From positions 873,648 through 937,647 of the forward strand of contig NW_006763144.1 of the NCBI RefSeq assembly GCF_000264905.1: a DNA stretch of 64,000 nucleotides, given 5' to 3'. The position numbers and the translations under genes were made by a program. This DNA is from Stereum hirsutum FP-91666 SS1. Lineage: Eukaryota; Basidiomycota; Agaricomycetes; Russulales; Stereaceae. The notes under the pieces were generated by a model that was not told where the DNA came from, searched no databases, and saw nothing but the letters and a program-made list of their open reading frames with translations. How positions within the stretch are numbered: position 1 is the stretch's first letter; each line of letters opens with the position of its first letter. Shown one piece after another: positions 43,733 through 55,509 of this stretch.

Positions 43733-44212
43733 CTCCACAATCCCAGCAATAGCCTACCATGTACGAATAGCGAAAAACTACTGTGAATCATGAATGCGGT
43801 TTTCACAGAATCACAGTTCCTCAAGGTGGTGAAGGCGTTTATCAACATACAATCCTGACATCGCTAACAACGGAACCGTCGTCTTCAAATCAGTCTGGAC
43901 CATGTTGGGTCGACGAGCAGAGATGCTTGGAAGGATGTGTTGGTCTTTTCGGGCCATGTCTGGGAAATGCTCTCTGCACTTTTTTCTGCAACTCCATCTT
44001 ACTCACAGACGACTGATTAGTAGGTCATAGTCGCTCCTCGTCCGCGGCGTACTCAAATTATGATCTCCATGGTGACTATTCCTGAAGGCTATGGACTAGA
44101 TGTCACAGGTGTTGGCGTGTCCCAACCATCTTGTATTTAAGGTCGGTAGGATCAATTCCTCTAAGCTCTCATCGCAGACCAGTAATCATTCACCTGTAAA
44201 CCGCCTTCGACC
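43733..44212. other. Spacer between the two tandem paralogs
   Basis: This 480-nt region presumably holds the promoter of copy 2. No repeat or gene is seen. Confidence 0.5.
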
Positions 44213-45286
44213 ATGTACAGCTCGCGATCTGATCCCCAATACCCATCAGCCATGCCAAACCCACCGTTTCCCGGTACCGTTCCCCCCGAAGAGTCTTCGT
44301 ACAACACCCCTTCTCGTTCGCCGAATTATCAAGACAACGGCATTGATTATCAGCCTCCTCACTACCCTTCGCCGTCGTCTCAGCCAGGAGAGGTTGGTCA
44401 CTCACTTACAACATCCGAGAAACGTAGCTTTTTAGCTGAAAATACGCCCACTACTACCGCTGTACTTAACCCTAGTGGGATCCTGGTGCAAATTTCTTCG
44501 AAGCTTCCTCCCGGGGAGTGGCATCTGACTTTTCGCCAGGCCACACAGCTCCAAACACCCACGTCCCCCCAGGCTTTACCTATACCGGCCACGCTCCTCA
44601 CCATCGTGACCCGCTTAACCCTCTTCCTGACGCATTTAATCGCCCGCCCAATCCATCTTGCACTTACTATCCGTTGTCCTCTCCGATTCATTTGCCATCA
44701 AAGAACCGAGAAAATCTAACAGAGGGTTTCGTCCCCATTCTCCCTGCTCCTCAAGAACTCCTTGCGCATGACGTCCTCCCAGCAGACTTTTCTCGCCTTC
44801 TTGAAGACTGTCACCTGATGGGCAAGTTATCGCTCATGGAGAAGGTCGGGGCGGAAATCCTACCCGAGTTCATGTCGCTCGCACCGGGCATGGGTTTCTT
44901 CGTCACACACGCACTCAAAGGAAAGATGGCCACGAAGAAGGTGCAGAGCGCAGAAGGTTTGGTGGAGGTGTGGGACGAGACGTTCTTCAGACCCAGAGGC
45001 TTGACGGTCCGGGTTCAGGTGGGCAAGGATGATGATGCACACGAGCATGTAGAGCAAATACATCATGGCGAGGAGGTTGGTATTGGTGGTCGTCGTCGCA
45101 GAGGCAGGGGTGAAGGGGGTATGAGCCGTCTCGAGATGAGGAGGCAGGAAAGGCGTGAGCATGGTGGCATGAGGGTGAGAACGTCTTTCGCATTGTTTTC
45201 CGAGTGTATACTGACATTGGTTTCTTATTTGTAAGGGAAAACACCATGATCCGGTCTACCTCATCATCGAGAATCAACCGCAGTGA
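44213..45286 (+). CDS. Unrecognised family protein, tandem copy 2
   Basis: Paralog of the preceding gene. Conserved blocks: PPGFTYTGHAPHHRDPLNPL, PIHLPSKNRENLTEGFVP, LLAHDVLPADFSRLLEDCHL, MGKLSLMEKVGAEILPEFMS and WDETFFRPRGLTVRVQVGK. The Lys-rich tail of copy 1 is replaced by a His/Arg/Gly-rich one. The last exon is joined by a 61-nt intron (45175-45235) and ends YLIIENQPQ, like YLVIETLKV in copy 1. The 5' part is uncertain: a Pro/Ser/Tyr-rich frame starting MYSSRSDPQYPS at 44213 lies in a different frame from the conserved domain. All plausible acceptors just before the domain (44503, 44518, 44544) have phase 1, while no strong phase-1 donor is evident upstream. Confidence 0.65.
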
Positions 45287-45500
45287 GAGATAGTCTCTCA
45301 CACATGGGATGATTATACGAATAGCGCCAGTACGGACTGACATTTCGTTATTTATGGATTCTGCCTCGTATACAATCAACGTCCTTCGTGTACATGTACG
45401 ATGTCCGACGTAAGGTGCCGGTCGAAGATTTCAAGAAGTGGTGAACGCAGAATTCGCTTGGAATTCGCTGCAAGGATACAAATCTGGGTTGTGCAAGTTG

Positions 45501-47798
45501 CTATAACGTGTCGGACGACTCGGATTGGCGTCCGTGACGTTTCCATACCCCGAATGACCTCCATTGTGTTTCCAGATCCTTCTCCCCATCTGCAAACCCC
45601 ACTGCCAATCGTTCTTCGCCAGGTTGCTCGTCAAACGCATCCAACAAAGATGTCTTCATCGAAAGCTCCGCTTTCAGCATCTCTGACCGATCCGAAGCAT
45701 AAAGGGTGGCAGCCAGCGAAAGAGGGCTTGTAAGGCGCAACTGCGTGAGCTCCAAGGCCGACACCGTCCTTCCTTTCTCGCCTTCCTTTCTCACGACAGA
45801 CGGTACCTGTAGGATCATGTCTCTGGAGAAGATGGTGGCCTGGACTAAGATTATCAACGCCGCCGCCGAGTAGATGTATAGAAGGGCGAGGAAGATGAAA
45901 ATGGGCCACACGGGGTAACGTCCGAGGATCTGGTCGCTGATTTGGTACACCGTCGACACACTCGGTATGGTCTCGTTTGTGATGGTCGCGGCGGAACCAA
46001 GGGCCAGACGGGCGAAGTCTTGTGATAGAAAAGCCATCACAGAGTCGCTATTGTTGTCGTTGAAAACGCGTCCTTCGACGTTCGCAACGAGGCGCGACAA
46101 GTAGTGCCCTAATCGGGTGGGCGCTGCGAGGCCGTCAGAAAGCCCTGTGTTGGACAATACCTCGTTGACAACCGAGTAGCTGCCATTGAGATAGGTGAGA
46201 GTAACGTTGTAGAACGCGAGGGAGCAGTTTGTGAACATCACAGCCGTATTGCTGTCCTGTGGCATAAGGAGCGCGTTCGAAGCCTTCGCCGTATACACGG
46301 GATCGTCTCCATCAGACACCCAGACGAACTCCATCCATGTCGAGTAGGCGTTAAGAGGCGGTGGATTTGCGGTATTCAAGGTACCAACATCGTCCGAGGC
46401 TAGGGCAGCCGAGGTGTCCACGTGGTCACATCCTTCACAACTGGACGTTTGGAGATGCACCTGGGACTGGGCGTTCGCGGGCTCGCTGTCAGAAATCTTG
46501 CTGAAATCGAAGGGGACGAAGGAGGATGGAAAGCCTTCGCATGTGAGTGAAGTGTTGACACTGCACAAGGGAGTGACCGATTGGCACGATGCGCGCGCAC
46601 CGTAGGTTTCCATGTCAAATTTGAGTAGCTGCGGGATAGAGGACACCACAATGACAGCCATATCGGATGCGTTGTTGATAGTGATGACTTGGAGGGCATC
46701 GGAGCTGTTGGAGGAAACCTGCATCCCAGGGGCAAGGCTATCAACTCCTGCACCCCAATAACCTGCACCGTAAAGACAGGGATGAATGGCGTCATAAAAA
46801 GGATCCGGGTAAGGTGGGCATTGACTTTGACTGATACTGAAGTTATTTTGAGTCTCTGTAGGAGAGAAGGTAGTGAATAATACTGTGGATGTCGAAGTGT
46901 GAAGCCACAGGTCTACGCCGCTATCGACAGGGAATAACAGTCAGTAATGCAAATAAAATATAGAGTCGATTGTGCAGTATACCTGGTCGCATGTGACAAT
47001 AAAAACACGAAAAGGCCTACCACAAACGCCTTCTTCAACATAGTGGACGCACGGGATCGTCGTGTAGAGCTTCTAAGAAAGTATCTTGTGGTTGAAATTA
47101 GCGACGCAATGCTTGTTGCACCTAAAACCTCCACCAATAGGCCATACCTAAAGATAGTCAGACGAATGAAGAATATCAAGGACATAATATTACGGCTTGA
47201 AATACTCACTGCAAGGGTGTCGGCAGCTCAGCCTGACCGTGATCTATGTTGAGGTCCATTTGACGAACGTGATCAAGCCAATTCTGTGCGATCCGGAACG
47301 CATATAGCCCCATGATTACTGGAGTGGTGAGTGATAACACCGTTGACTGTACAAATCGATGTGAATAAAAATTGAGGTCGAGATTTGCAGGTAGGGACTT
47401 ACGGCGGCGGACGATATCGTCAATCCCAGTAAACGACCAGAACGGAGGCCGCCCTCTGTGCGTTCCCCTTCGTCCAACAGGAAAGCACCGTCTTGCCAGA
47501 CTTTGGTGATCGTCGGCTGAGTCTTGTGGATGATCAACCAGCCCAAAAGCGCCGATGCAATTCCAGCAGTTCCGACGAATACAATGACAGTAGAGAACAC
47601 TACTCGCAAGCTGAGACGATGCGTCCGCGTCCCCTTGACGGGAGTGGCTGGCTCGTTATAGGCCGGACGAGATGACTCTGTCGACGGTGTGTAGGGATTG
47701 AAAGGCCCAACATCTTCGACGGGGGTGTCTTCATGTCCATGACCCAAGAAGGACCTGGTTTCGTCCATAGGCGCCCTATCTGCGGGGAGGGAGGCCAT
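45501..47798 (-). CDS. Polytopic membrane protein with large extracytosolic loop
   Basis: Four or five exons encode about 690 residues. N-terminal cytosolic segment (MASLPADRAPMDETRSFLGH), then a first helix in VVFSTVIVFVGTAGIASALL and WLIIHKTQ; a second in TVLSLTTPVIMGLYAFRIAQ; a third in AFVVGLFVFLLSH; then a long loop with many N-glycosylation sequons (NSS, NAS, NTS, NCS, NVT, NGS, NET) and Cys pairs; then a last helix PVWPIFIFLALLYIYSAAAL and a cytosolic tail ending QSESSDTL. It resembles large membrane proteins common in basidiomycete genomes whose function is unknown to me. A TATA box lies 45 nt upstream of the start. It is divergent from the TED1-like gene. Confidence 0.75.
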
Positions 47799-48667
47799 GT
47801 GTGGCGAGTGGTTCAAGGACAAAATGAGGCTAGGTGGACTCACTTTATAGTGGATCGAACTGATGAATAACAGCGTGATCCATGTTTGTGACGCCAAGAA
47901 AGTGAATATTCCCAGGTCAAGGTGATCTCTTGGGTTATAGACTTCCTACATAGTGATATTAAGATGATCACAGGAAGCAATGGCATAGCAACGTGAACCT
48001 ACTATGGAGTCGTATCTCATTCCCGGTTCCATTTATAGTCAATGCAGAGTACTCTGTGACCGTCAAACATTCGATGAAATCTTTCCGCCCATATGGGTTA
48101 ATGTGAGGAGGGGACGAAACGGACATGTGCCCGTCGTATTTGGGTCCAAGCTCTGCCATTTCTGGAAAGTTCCGGTATGGGAGAGGCACATGCAATTTCC
48201 TGAGACATAAGTGACTCGGATCGATGAATTCAACCCCTCAATGGATACCACGAAGAACAACTTCTGGCGGTTTGTACAAACTTCAAACAGAACTCTCAGA
48301 TTATCACTGAAGTCAACTTTACCGTAACTTCCATTCGCGGGAACTACCTAGATTCGATATTCCAATAAAGGTCATGGTCAGTGGCCCTCCAACCTTTCGA
48401 TAAGGTGAAGTACTCACTGAAGCGGCGGTGACGGAGAGCTGGAGAGATGGTCAGGACTCAGTGCCGAGGAAGGAAGATAACGTGGGTCCCAACCGACGCC
48501 ATAATGTCGGCTCAAGAGCCCCGAGGCACGGAAGCCGCCGGTAAGCATCTCATCCATCCGCGCCGTCACCCAGCGGTTCACGAACGGCTTCACTCTCCTT
48601 TTAACTTATCCCCTCCTCTTCACCTCATTCACTCTCGCTCCCTCTGTCACATACATAGTGAAGAGTA
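47799..48667. other. Divergent region, membrane protein / TED1-like gene
   Basis: About 870 nt hold both promoters. Small frames have no support. The TATA box of the membrane protein gene lies at 47843-47849. Confidence 0.5.
47843..47849 (-). promoter_or_regulatory. TATA box of the membrane protein gene
   Basis: The minus strand reads TATAAAG, 45 nt before the start codon at 47798. Confidence 0.5.
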
Positions 48668-51333
48668 ATGGAGGCCTTTCATAAGCGGCTACGGCTTCGC
48701 AAGCAACGTTCGGACCTTGTTGTTCAAGGCTTGCGAGTATTCTGGGTCACCGTCGTCCTCTGGGGGGAAATTGGCATCTTTTATTGGAGCTTGTCAGACT
48801 GTACGTGGCCGGATAAACCCCTTGCTGAGGTGCGTAGATCTCCAGACACACATGAATACTTGTCACTGATATATATCCTACTTTATGTCCAGGCTTCGTC
48901 TAGAGTCCCAGCAGCAAAGCACATCCTACTCATCGCCGACCCATACGTTCTGCCTCCATCTACGAAACCGCTGGCGAAAATCACATCATGGCTCTCGCCC
49001 TCAGCATGGCCATCTATACGTCGCGAAGCTCATTTGCACAAATCATGGTCGGTAGCACGGCGCTTACACCCTGATCTCATAGTCTTCCTCGGGGACATGC
49101 TCGGGACAGGTAGATCCATGCAGGATGACATTGAGTAAGCATATCCGTTACGCTTCCCAATATCCGCCCGTCTGTGAGCAAAAGAGTGAACTTCGTAGAT
49201 AGGTTCGATGCATATGTACATAAATTCCGAGACACCTTCCGCCTGGATGAGGAGCAGGCTGAGGTGAGATTCATCCCAGGAAATGGTGATGTCGGGTAAG
49301 TCGACTCCCAAACGTGCTCGAGGAAATGCATGGATCTAACGCTATCTATGTTTGGAACTGTGTAGACTTGGATCCGCGAATCACTTCGCAAAACATGTTT
49401 CTGAGCGTTACGCCTCCCACTTCGGACCTCCCAACCAACAACTTCACTTTGCAAACCACAGCCTCGTTCTTCTTGACGCGCCCGGCTTAGTGAACGAGGA
49501 TTACCAGCGTGCAGGGCGCGGGACATCATTCGACGATTGGACCCCGCTGAAAGGTGGTGCGATCGAGTTCGTCAAGGACATTGCCATTCGTGAGTCTGCA
49601 CTACCGGCTCTGCCATATATGGTTCTGACACCGCTCAATCGTCTGGCCCGTTTAGGATCTTCCGCGGACCCCACCATACTATTCACCCATATACCGCTGC
49701 ACCGATCGGAGTCGCGGAACTGTGGCCCTTTACGTGAGCGTGGAGGATCCATCCACAGAGGTGTGGGGAAAGGATGGCAGAGTATGCTTGGGAAACAGAC
49801 TTCTGCCTTTCTGCTCGAAACATTGAAGCCTGTAGCAGTATTCAGGTGCGTACGATGGCCTCACACTAGTTGAAATGCTGACACGCTACTGGATACTATT
49901 TCAGTGCGGATGACCGGGATTATTGCGAAGTGGAGCACACGCTTCCTTCAGAGATCGTAGGACGGACAAGGGTGCCCGGAAAATCCATCCATGAAATAAC
50001 CGTCAAATCATTCTCGCCCTCTGTCCACATAACCCGCCCAGGCTTCCAACTTCTCTCCCTACTTCCCGCCTCATCACGTCCTTCTTCCTCGGCCGCGTCG
50101 CATTCGACCTCAACAGGTCTCAGCGTTCCCTCACAGAGCTCCGCCCAAACCTACTCATCCAAACTTTGTCTCCTCCCCGCCACCTCCTCAACAGCCCTTT
50201 CCCTCTACCTACCCATCTTCTTTCTCTCATTCGCCGTCCTCTTCATCGCACACTACAATGTCCGACGTACACGAGCACACAAGCTTACACATGCCCTGTC
50301 CAACTCTATAGGGGTTTCTGACTGGAGTATGAGGGAAAAGCTGGAGTTTCTACCCAAATTCACCGACGGAATCCGCTTCCCTCTCAATTCCAGTCGCGCA
50401 CCCGGCTACGGCGGTGAAGACAGTGAGAAATCGGGCGCGGATACACCAAGTAGGTACATACAACCTTCGACATACTTCGAGATGCCATTGCCGGCCTCAA
50501 GCCCGGTCCCCAAGACGCCAAGAACACCGTGGACGCCCTGGAGCCCTGTTCCCGTAACGGGCTTTCCTGGTTCTAGCTCGCAACAGCTGCCCCGTACACC
50601 TCGTACACCACAAATGCCTCTGTCCAGATCTACTTCGAACTCCAATCTCACCTCGCTGCAATACGGACCGGATGACGAGGATGACGACCATTACTCCTAC
50701 GGTGCGAGAGCGGATGATGTTGAGAGAACGCCCCGGACTCCCTCGTATAGCAGTCCCCAACGCAGCAAAGCACCATCCTCAGGTTCCAGGATGGGAGGAC
50801 GATCGAATGCGAAGCATGGGCTGGGGTTGGGGATCAGCTCCTCGAGAGTCGGGAGTATGACCAGTTTGAGTGGAGGCGCAGTCGGAGTGGATGAAGATTA
50901 CCATTCGACCTCTGGGCCTGAAGGGTCGGGATCTGGGAGCGGAGAGAGTGGGTCAGCGGATAACGAGGCAAGCGAAGGGGAGTATGTTTATGTTGGTGCC
51001 GGTGCTGGGGGCCGACGAGGGGCCGGAGCCTCTGGAAAATCAAGACAGCTATCGAAGCCTCCGTCGGGGAGGTCTGTCATGAAAGACCCGGAGGCGAAGC
51101 CTGCAGCACCATTGTTGAGGGAACGTGCACCTAGGTCGGTGATCGGAGTATTGAGATGGGGATTGAGGAATTGTTTGTTGGCTGTGCCGAGGATGGTGGG
51201 CAGGGGTGGTGGTGGTCTGGGTAAGGGGAGGGAGAAAAGAGGATTGGTGGAGGGCGTGATTGCGGATCTGGGGAGGGTGGTGTGGCCTGCGATGATCGTC
51301 TGGATAGTTCTGTCGTGGTGGTTTTCGCGATGA
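48668..51333 (+). CDS. TED1/CDC1/PGAP5-like metallophosphoesterase, probably ER membrane
   Basis: Five exons encode roughly 810 residues. N-terminal membrane segment GLRVFWVTVVLWGEIGIFYW; then the calcineurin-like domain: AAKHILLIADPYVLPPSTKP, DLIVFLGDMLGTGRSM, EVRFIPGNGDVG, LFTHIPLHRSESRNCGPLRE and VFSADDRDYCEVEHTLPSE. A second membrane segment is ALSLYLPIFFLSFAVLFIAH, followed by a long Ser/Pro/Gly-rich cytosolic part with TPRTP-type repeats and a last hydrophobic stretch VVWPAMIVWIVLSWWF. Relatives in yeast and mammals remove ethanolamine phosphate from GPI anchors to let GPI proteins leave the ER. Compared with canonical motifs, GNHD is GNGD here and the last histidine motif reads DDRDYCE, so catalytic competence is open. 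Confidence 0.82.
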
Positions 51334-51773
51334 GTGGACTTTATGATTTGTGAAACGGACCTCGGGGGTAGAATTATCTTATTACGCACGCGCACTCGTT
51401 ACTTAGGACAGAGACAGGTTGGAGTTTGTCTTATGTCCTGGACGTTTAGTTAGTCTACGATTAGAACAATGCGAACCTCTTTTTGGCATTGTGACCGTGT
51501 ATTTGTGTGTGTAGCTCTTGTAAGGCATGGCGCATGCTGTCAAATGCGAATATGTTTGTTTTACCAACTGCCTAGCAAGTCGATTAAATAGAACTCTAGT
51601 CCAGAGTGGTATGGTAAGTTCCTGCACGCTGAAGCAGGTAATCAGCTACATAGTCGAGTGTTTGACGATCGGCTTAAACTCATGAGAAACATACCTCTAG
51701 CCAAGACCTGCAGAGTCCGAAAACCTCGCCTGTGTACCACATCAACATTCTCAACGCGAACAAAAACCGCCCT
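51334..51773. other. Convergent spacer
   Basis: This spacer carries the 3' ends of the TED1-like gene (+) and the mL54 gene (-). Nothing else is recognised. Confidence 0.5.
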
Positions 51774-52259
51774 CTACTGAGTTTTCAGGAAGTTCTGCTC
51801 CCGTATTCTCTGCCTATTCTCCTTCCTCATTCTCTTCTTCTCCGCAAATCCTCCTGGTCCGTCATCCTCCAACACCTTCTTCTCGAGCAACTTCCACAAC
51901 CATGGTGGGTATTCGTCGTCTGGGAGAGCGAGAACGGGCGGCTGATCCTTGAGCCATGTTACACCCTTCAGGACTGTATTTGGTGGACATATAGAGCGTG
52001 ATGTCGGTGCACCTGCATAATCAACCATAATATTCGGAGGAGACCCTGTTCAATAAGCTAGAGACGGTTGAAGAGCAAATGACGCACCATCAGCTGAAGC
52101 CTCGGGTATTGAGGCTGCTGCCGCAGATGGGGCAGCATTTTTACCAGCCGCAGGCTTCGCCGCCTCAGCTGCAACTCGTGATGAAGAGGAGAATTGGCAG
52201 CAGCATTGAAATGCTGGTCTGTGTGGCACCCACCGTGGAAGAACGCGAAGGAAAGACAT
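51774..52259 (-). CDS. MRPL37: Mitochondrial large-subunit ribosomal protein mL54 (yeast MRPL37)
   Basis: Two exons (52259-52088 and 52012-51774, intron 75 nt GTGCGT...TGCAG) encode 136 residues. The N-terminus MSFLRVLPRWVPHRP followed by an Ala/Ser/Lys-rich stretch is a mitochondrial presequence. The mature domain is well conserved: SRSICPPNTVLKGVTWLKDQ, VLALPDDEYPPWLWKLL, DDGPGGFAEKKRMRKENRQR and IREQNFLKTQ. It sits in the large subunit of the mitochondrial ribosome. Confidence 0.9.
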
Positions 52260-52642
52260 GGGGATGTGACGTGACTCAAGTGCAGTCACGGTCGCGAATT
52301 GGGCGAGAATTGTGGCCGTCCAGGCGGATCCGCCGAACACCGGGAGAGGTGCTGGACAAGTTCGCTTGCTTCCGCTCCTGAGGGCGACTCAGACTGTCCG
52401 TCTCGCATTCACCGTGACCTTCGTCTTCAGGTGTCTTTCCTCAGTCGTCCTTTGGTTTCCTCTAGAACTACCTTTGCGCATGTATCATAACAAAGGCTTC
52501 TTAAGTTCATAGCCTTTTTCATTCTTCATTACCAACGAGTTATTCTACCTTTCCTCCGCAACTACACACTTCGAACAATTCCAGATGCACACCCGCCCCG
52601 ACCTAACTAGACCCTCTGACTGCCATAATTCGATGCGACGCG
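52260..52642. other. Spacer before mL54
   Basis: It contains the mL54 promoter and the 3' end of the DUF6533 gene, both minus-strand. No further feature is seen. Confidence 0.5.
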
Positions 52643-54423
52643 CTACTCTCGTTGAACGTGTATCAACTCAATCTCCTCGGTAGCCTCCCTGACGTAAACC
52701 TTGATGTATACAACTCAGCCTGTGCCTGCGTAATTGATACAAGTAAGAGCATGCTTACAACAGGAATGAGTGTAACACTACGGCCACCAGCACTTGTTGC
52801 CACCGCAATATCATCGCCTTGCTGCCTTACACTACTTCCCTCGTCGGAATTTCCGTCACTGTCTTTGCTTGAACTACTCCGCGGGTCCAGCGGTGCACCA
52901 ATATTGCCCAGAAAACGACCTTGGGCAAAGACTAGACCGGATGTGACGTTGTAAGTGGAAGTTGAATTCGGGTTAAATGACCGCAGGTTGAGAAAGAGGC
53001 GGTTGACCAGCAGATTGGGCAATCTGTGTGGGAAATCTGTTTAGTCCCATCCAAGCTACATATGAAGCAAGACCCATACATATTGAAGAACGGCGCGAGG
53101 GAGTTTGTTGCCAATATTGAAATCTCAGAAGCATTCTAAAAATGAGAGTCAGGTAAACGGAAATATCGTGTCAATCTTCGAGGCTAACCTGAGCAACGGA
53201 TATCTATAGGAGACATCAGCCACGACATTGAATTTCGAGTGCGAGTGGTGCGTACAACACGAAGAGCACCATCTGCCACTCCAACAGCAGTTACTACACT
53301 GGATACCAGTCAGAAATCTCTCCCCACGAATCGTTCTTCCTAGAAGTGACACTGACAAGAAATAGAGAGTTCCTGGGTAATCATCAGGTTGGTACCTTAG
53401 CTTGAACAAGAATGGATTCACCATCACGAAGCAGGATCTCATTGATGCTTGTTTGACCGTTGCTACGCGTCTGAAGAGCATGTCGGTACGTTTGAACGAT
53501 TGTAAGCCCGAAGACGAAGGTGTCAAACAGCAAGGTCAGGACCACGGTGGATACCTCGACTGTTACGGAATGGAAATAATTTTTGAGACTGAGACACGCG
53601 AAACACTTCGGGGAAGCTTACGTCTGCCCATCAGAGAATGTTATCCAAATTCAGCACGAAGAAGGCATGGCTGATTTGCTCACCGCTCGTACAAAGGCGC
53701 ACTGGCATCTACGAAGTCGATCAGGCACGTGGACAATGCCTCGTAAGGTGTTCCTTGTGTTGACCCTCCTACACACATAAAATAATCCATCTTGGCTCGT
53801 TGCCGCGACCTCAACAAGACCTTACAGAGACTGAGAAGAAGAAGACGAAACGCTCACCCATACGTCTAAGCCAAACCTTGCAAGAACCAATGCAGATGCC
53901 ACCGAAAGAACCATCCTGCTGTGACCACAGACAGCATAGACCCTGAGGGTGAACAACACTACACCAAGATGGGTGAAACTTGAGGTCGTCACGGTTCAGG
54001 AAGAGTATGACATCGAATATGGACTGACTATTCGTGGCGATGAGCGTAATGATCTGTAGCGTATTGTATGTCCTGTATAGTATATCGCAGCTATGTACAA
54101 GGACAGAGCGCATGAAGTTGCATGGCACTGTAGTATTTGGAGAGCATATGACCTACCTGCTGTTGCTGGCAGAACCAGGGCCAATCGCCGTTAAGTCGAG
54201 GACAAGATATACTCCGAAAACATAGCGGTTTATCAGAAATAGCACTCCGGTCCCTGTCAGTTTTCTTGACCAAAGAGCTTCGATTTCGGTTGGTAGAGTC
54301 TGGATATAATCAAAAATCCACAAGGCTAATGAGATAGAGGTCAATGAATGAGTTTTAATGAGTAATAGAATAGCACAGACTTGCAGCAGAGAAAATGCTA
54401 TAATTGCTGATGAGCCTAGACAT
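52643..54423 (-). CDS. DUF6533 multi-pass membrane protein
   Basis: About nine exons encode a protein of roughly 330 residues of the DUF6533 family, which is abundant in Agaricomycetes and has a seven-helix look but unknown function. Exon 1 MSRLISNYSIFSAA joins (intron GTCTGT...ATTAG) to the family core LWIFDYIQTLPTEIEALWSR, then VLFLINRYVFGVYLVLD. Later pieces: QIITLIATNSQSIFDVILFL, RVYAVCGHSRMVLSVASALV, FDTFVFGLTIVQTYRHALQT, TSINEILLRDG, TLYFL, LPNLLVNRLFLNLRSF. A final 59-nt intron (52700-52758) leads to YVREATEEIELIHVQRE, a typical acidic end. Several short exons near 53.0-53.3 kb are not fully resolved. Confidence 0.75.
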
Positions 54424-54615
54424 CGTGGCACCGATATGTTAGAGGGGGCGAAAGGAGCTTCCTAGAGGTGCTACACCTACCATAACCGTTCTTCGAGAAT
54501 GATTCGTTGTAGATGCATGCCTGTGGTCAACGTGATAGTAGAGCAGGAGTTTCGTGCGTGGTCGTTGAGACTTTGAGACCCTTTAAATAGTACCACTGAA
54601 ACAGCCAGTCGCTGT

Positions 54616-54815
54616 CGCTCAGAAAAGTCGCATGGGGTACCCAGTGTGAGAAAAGTCAATATTAGGATCCTTCCAAGATGATTTGGGTGTTTAAATATCC
54701 TGAGAGATCCCTGGGCGACGTGTTCCATGCGTCGAACTTCGAACAGGGTGTCCAGGACAAAAGACAGGAGCAGAAGCGCGAGGTGCAACCGTCCATAGCC
54801 GCACACAGCGTAACA
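54616..54815 (-). pseudogene. Fragment resembling DUF6533, upstream of the intact copy
   Basis: The minus strand encodes CYAVCGYGRLHLALLLLSFV followed by LDTLFEVRR, which parallels VYAVCGHSRMVLSVASALVL of the neighbouring DUF6533 gene, including the YAVCG motif before a membrane helix. I found no matching DUYxxTLP-type core upstream and no ordered chain of further exons, so it looks like the remnant of a tandem duplicate, or an exon of a gene I could not assemble. Confidence 0.3.
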
Positions 54816-55509
54816 TGCTTAACGGTCAGGGAGAGGATCGCGATGCTTCAAGTTGGTAGTCCCAAGTGAATAACGATAATGTGACGATTCAAGCAGATGA
54901 TGCCCTACCGCGGAGACATTCTTCTCGATGAATGTAAACTTCCACGTACCCGCATCAATGCAGCGAAGCCCACGCTATGGGATACCAAGAGTACAATGAC
55001 AAGTTAAAATAGCGCTTTTGCGCGGCAAGGACAATACCGTCGCGTCAGGGGCTACCACCAAGACACTTGACAGTTCGGCGGAAACATGTGGGACAGGACG
55101 GAATGGATTGGACGCCGCGGGAGACGTCCTCATTGAACATTCATCTTTTGTACGATGCGGCACGCACTGCGATGACAAGGATAAACAAGTGGACCTGGCA
55201 TACTTAAGGTTGATCACCCACAGTATTCAAAAATTGTGTTCTAAGATTCGAAGAATGAGCTAGCGGGCCGGGGCCGAAACCGAGTTGAATGTATCGACGG
55301 GACTTGCCAAGAGGTCAGTCGTAGAGCACATGAATCCTCGTACCGGAGATGTCGAGATAGTACATTCATGTCTTAGGGCAAGGCCACTCTAAGTTTTTCG
55401 ACCTATGACCGGAGCCGCCATAGCTTGTTAGTATACAGGAGATGATTGACAGCAGGTCTTCAAAAGAAAATCTCTTTTAAATGCAAGGTATGATTGAGAA
55501 TATGCTTAC
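54816..55509. other. Unassigned region upstream of the DUF6533 locus
   Basis: It includes the region where the last exon(s) of the MYND-finger gene must end, with candidate acceptors near 55390-55450. No other gene is recognised. Confidence 0.4.
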
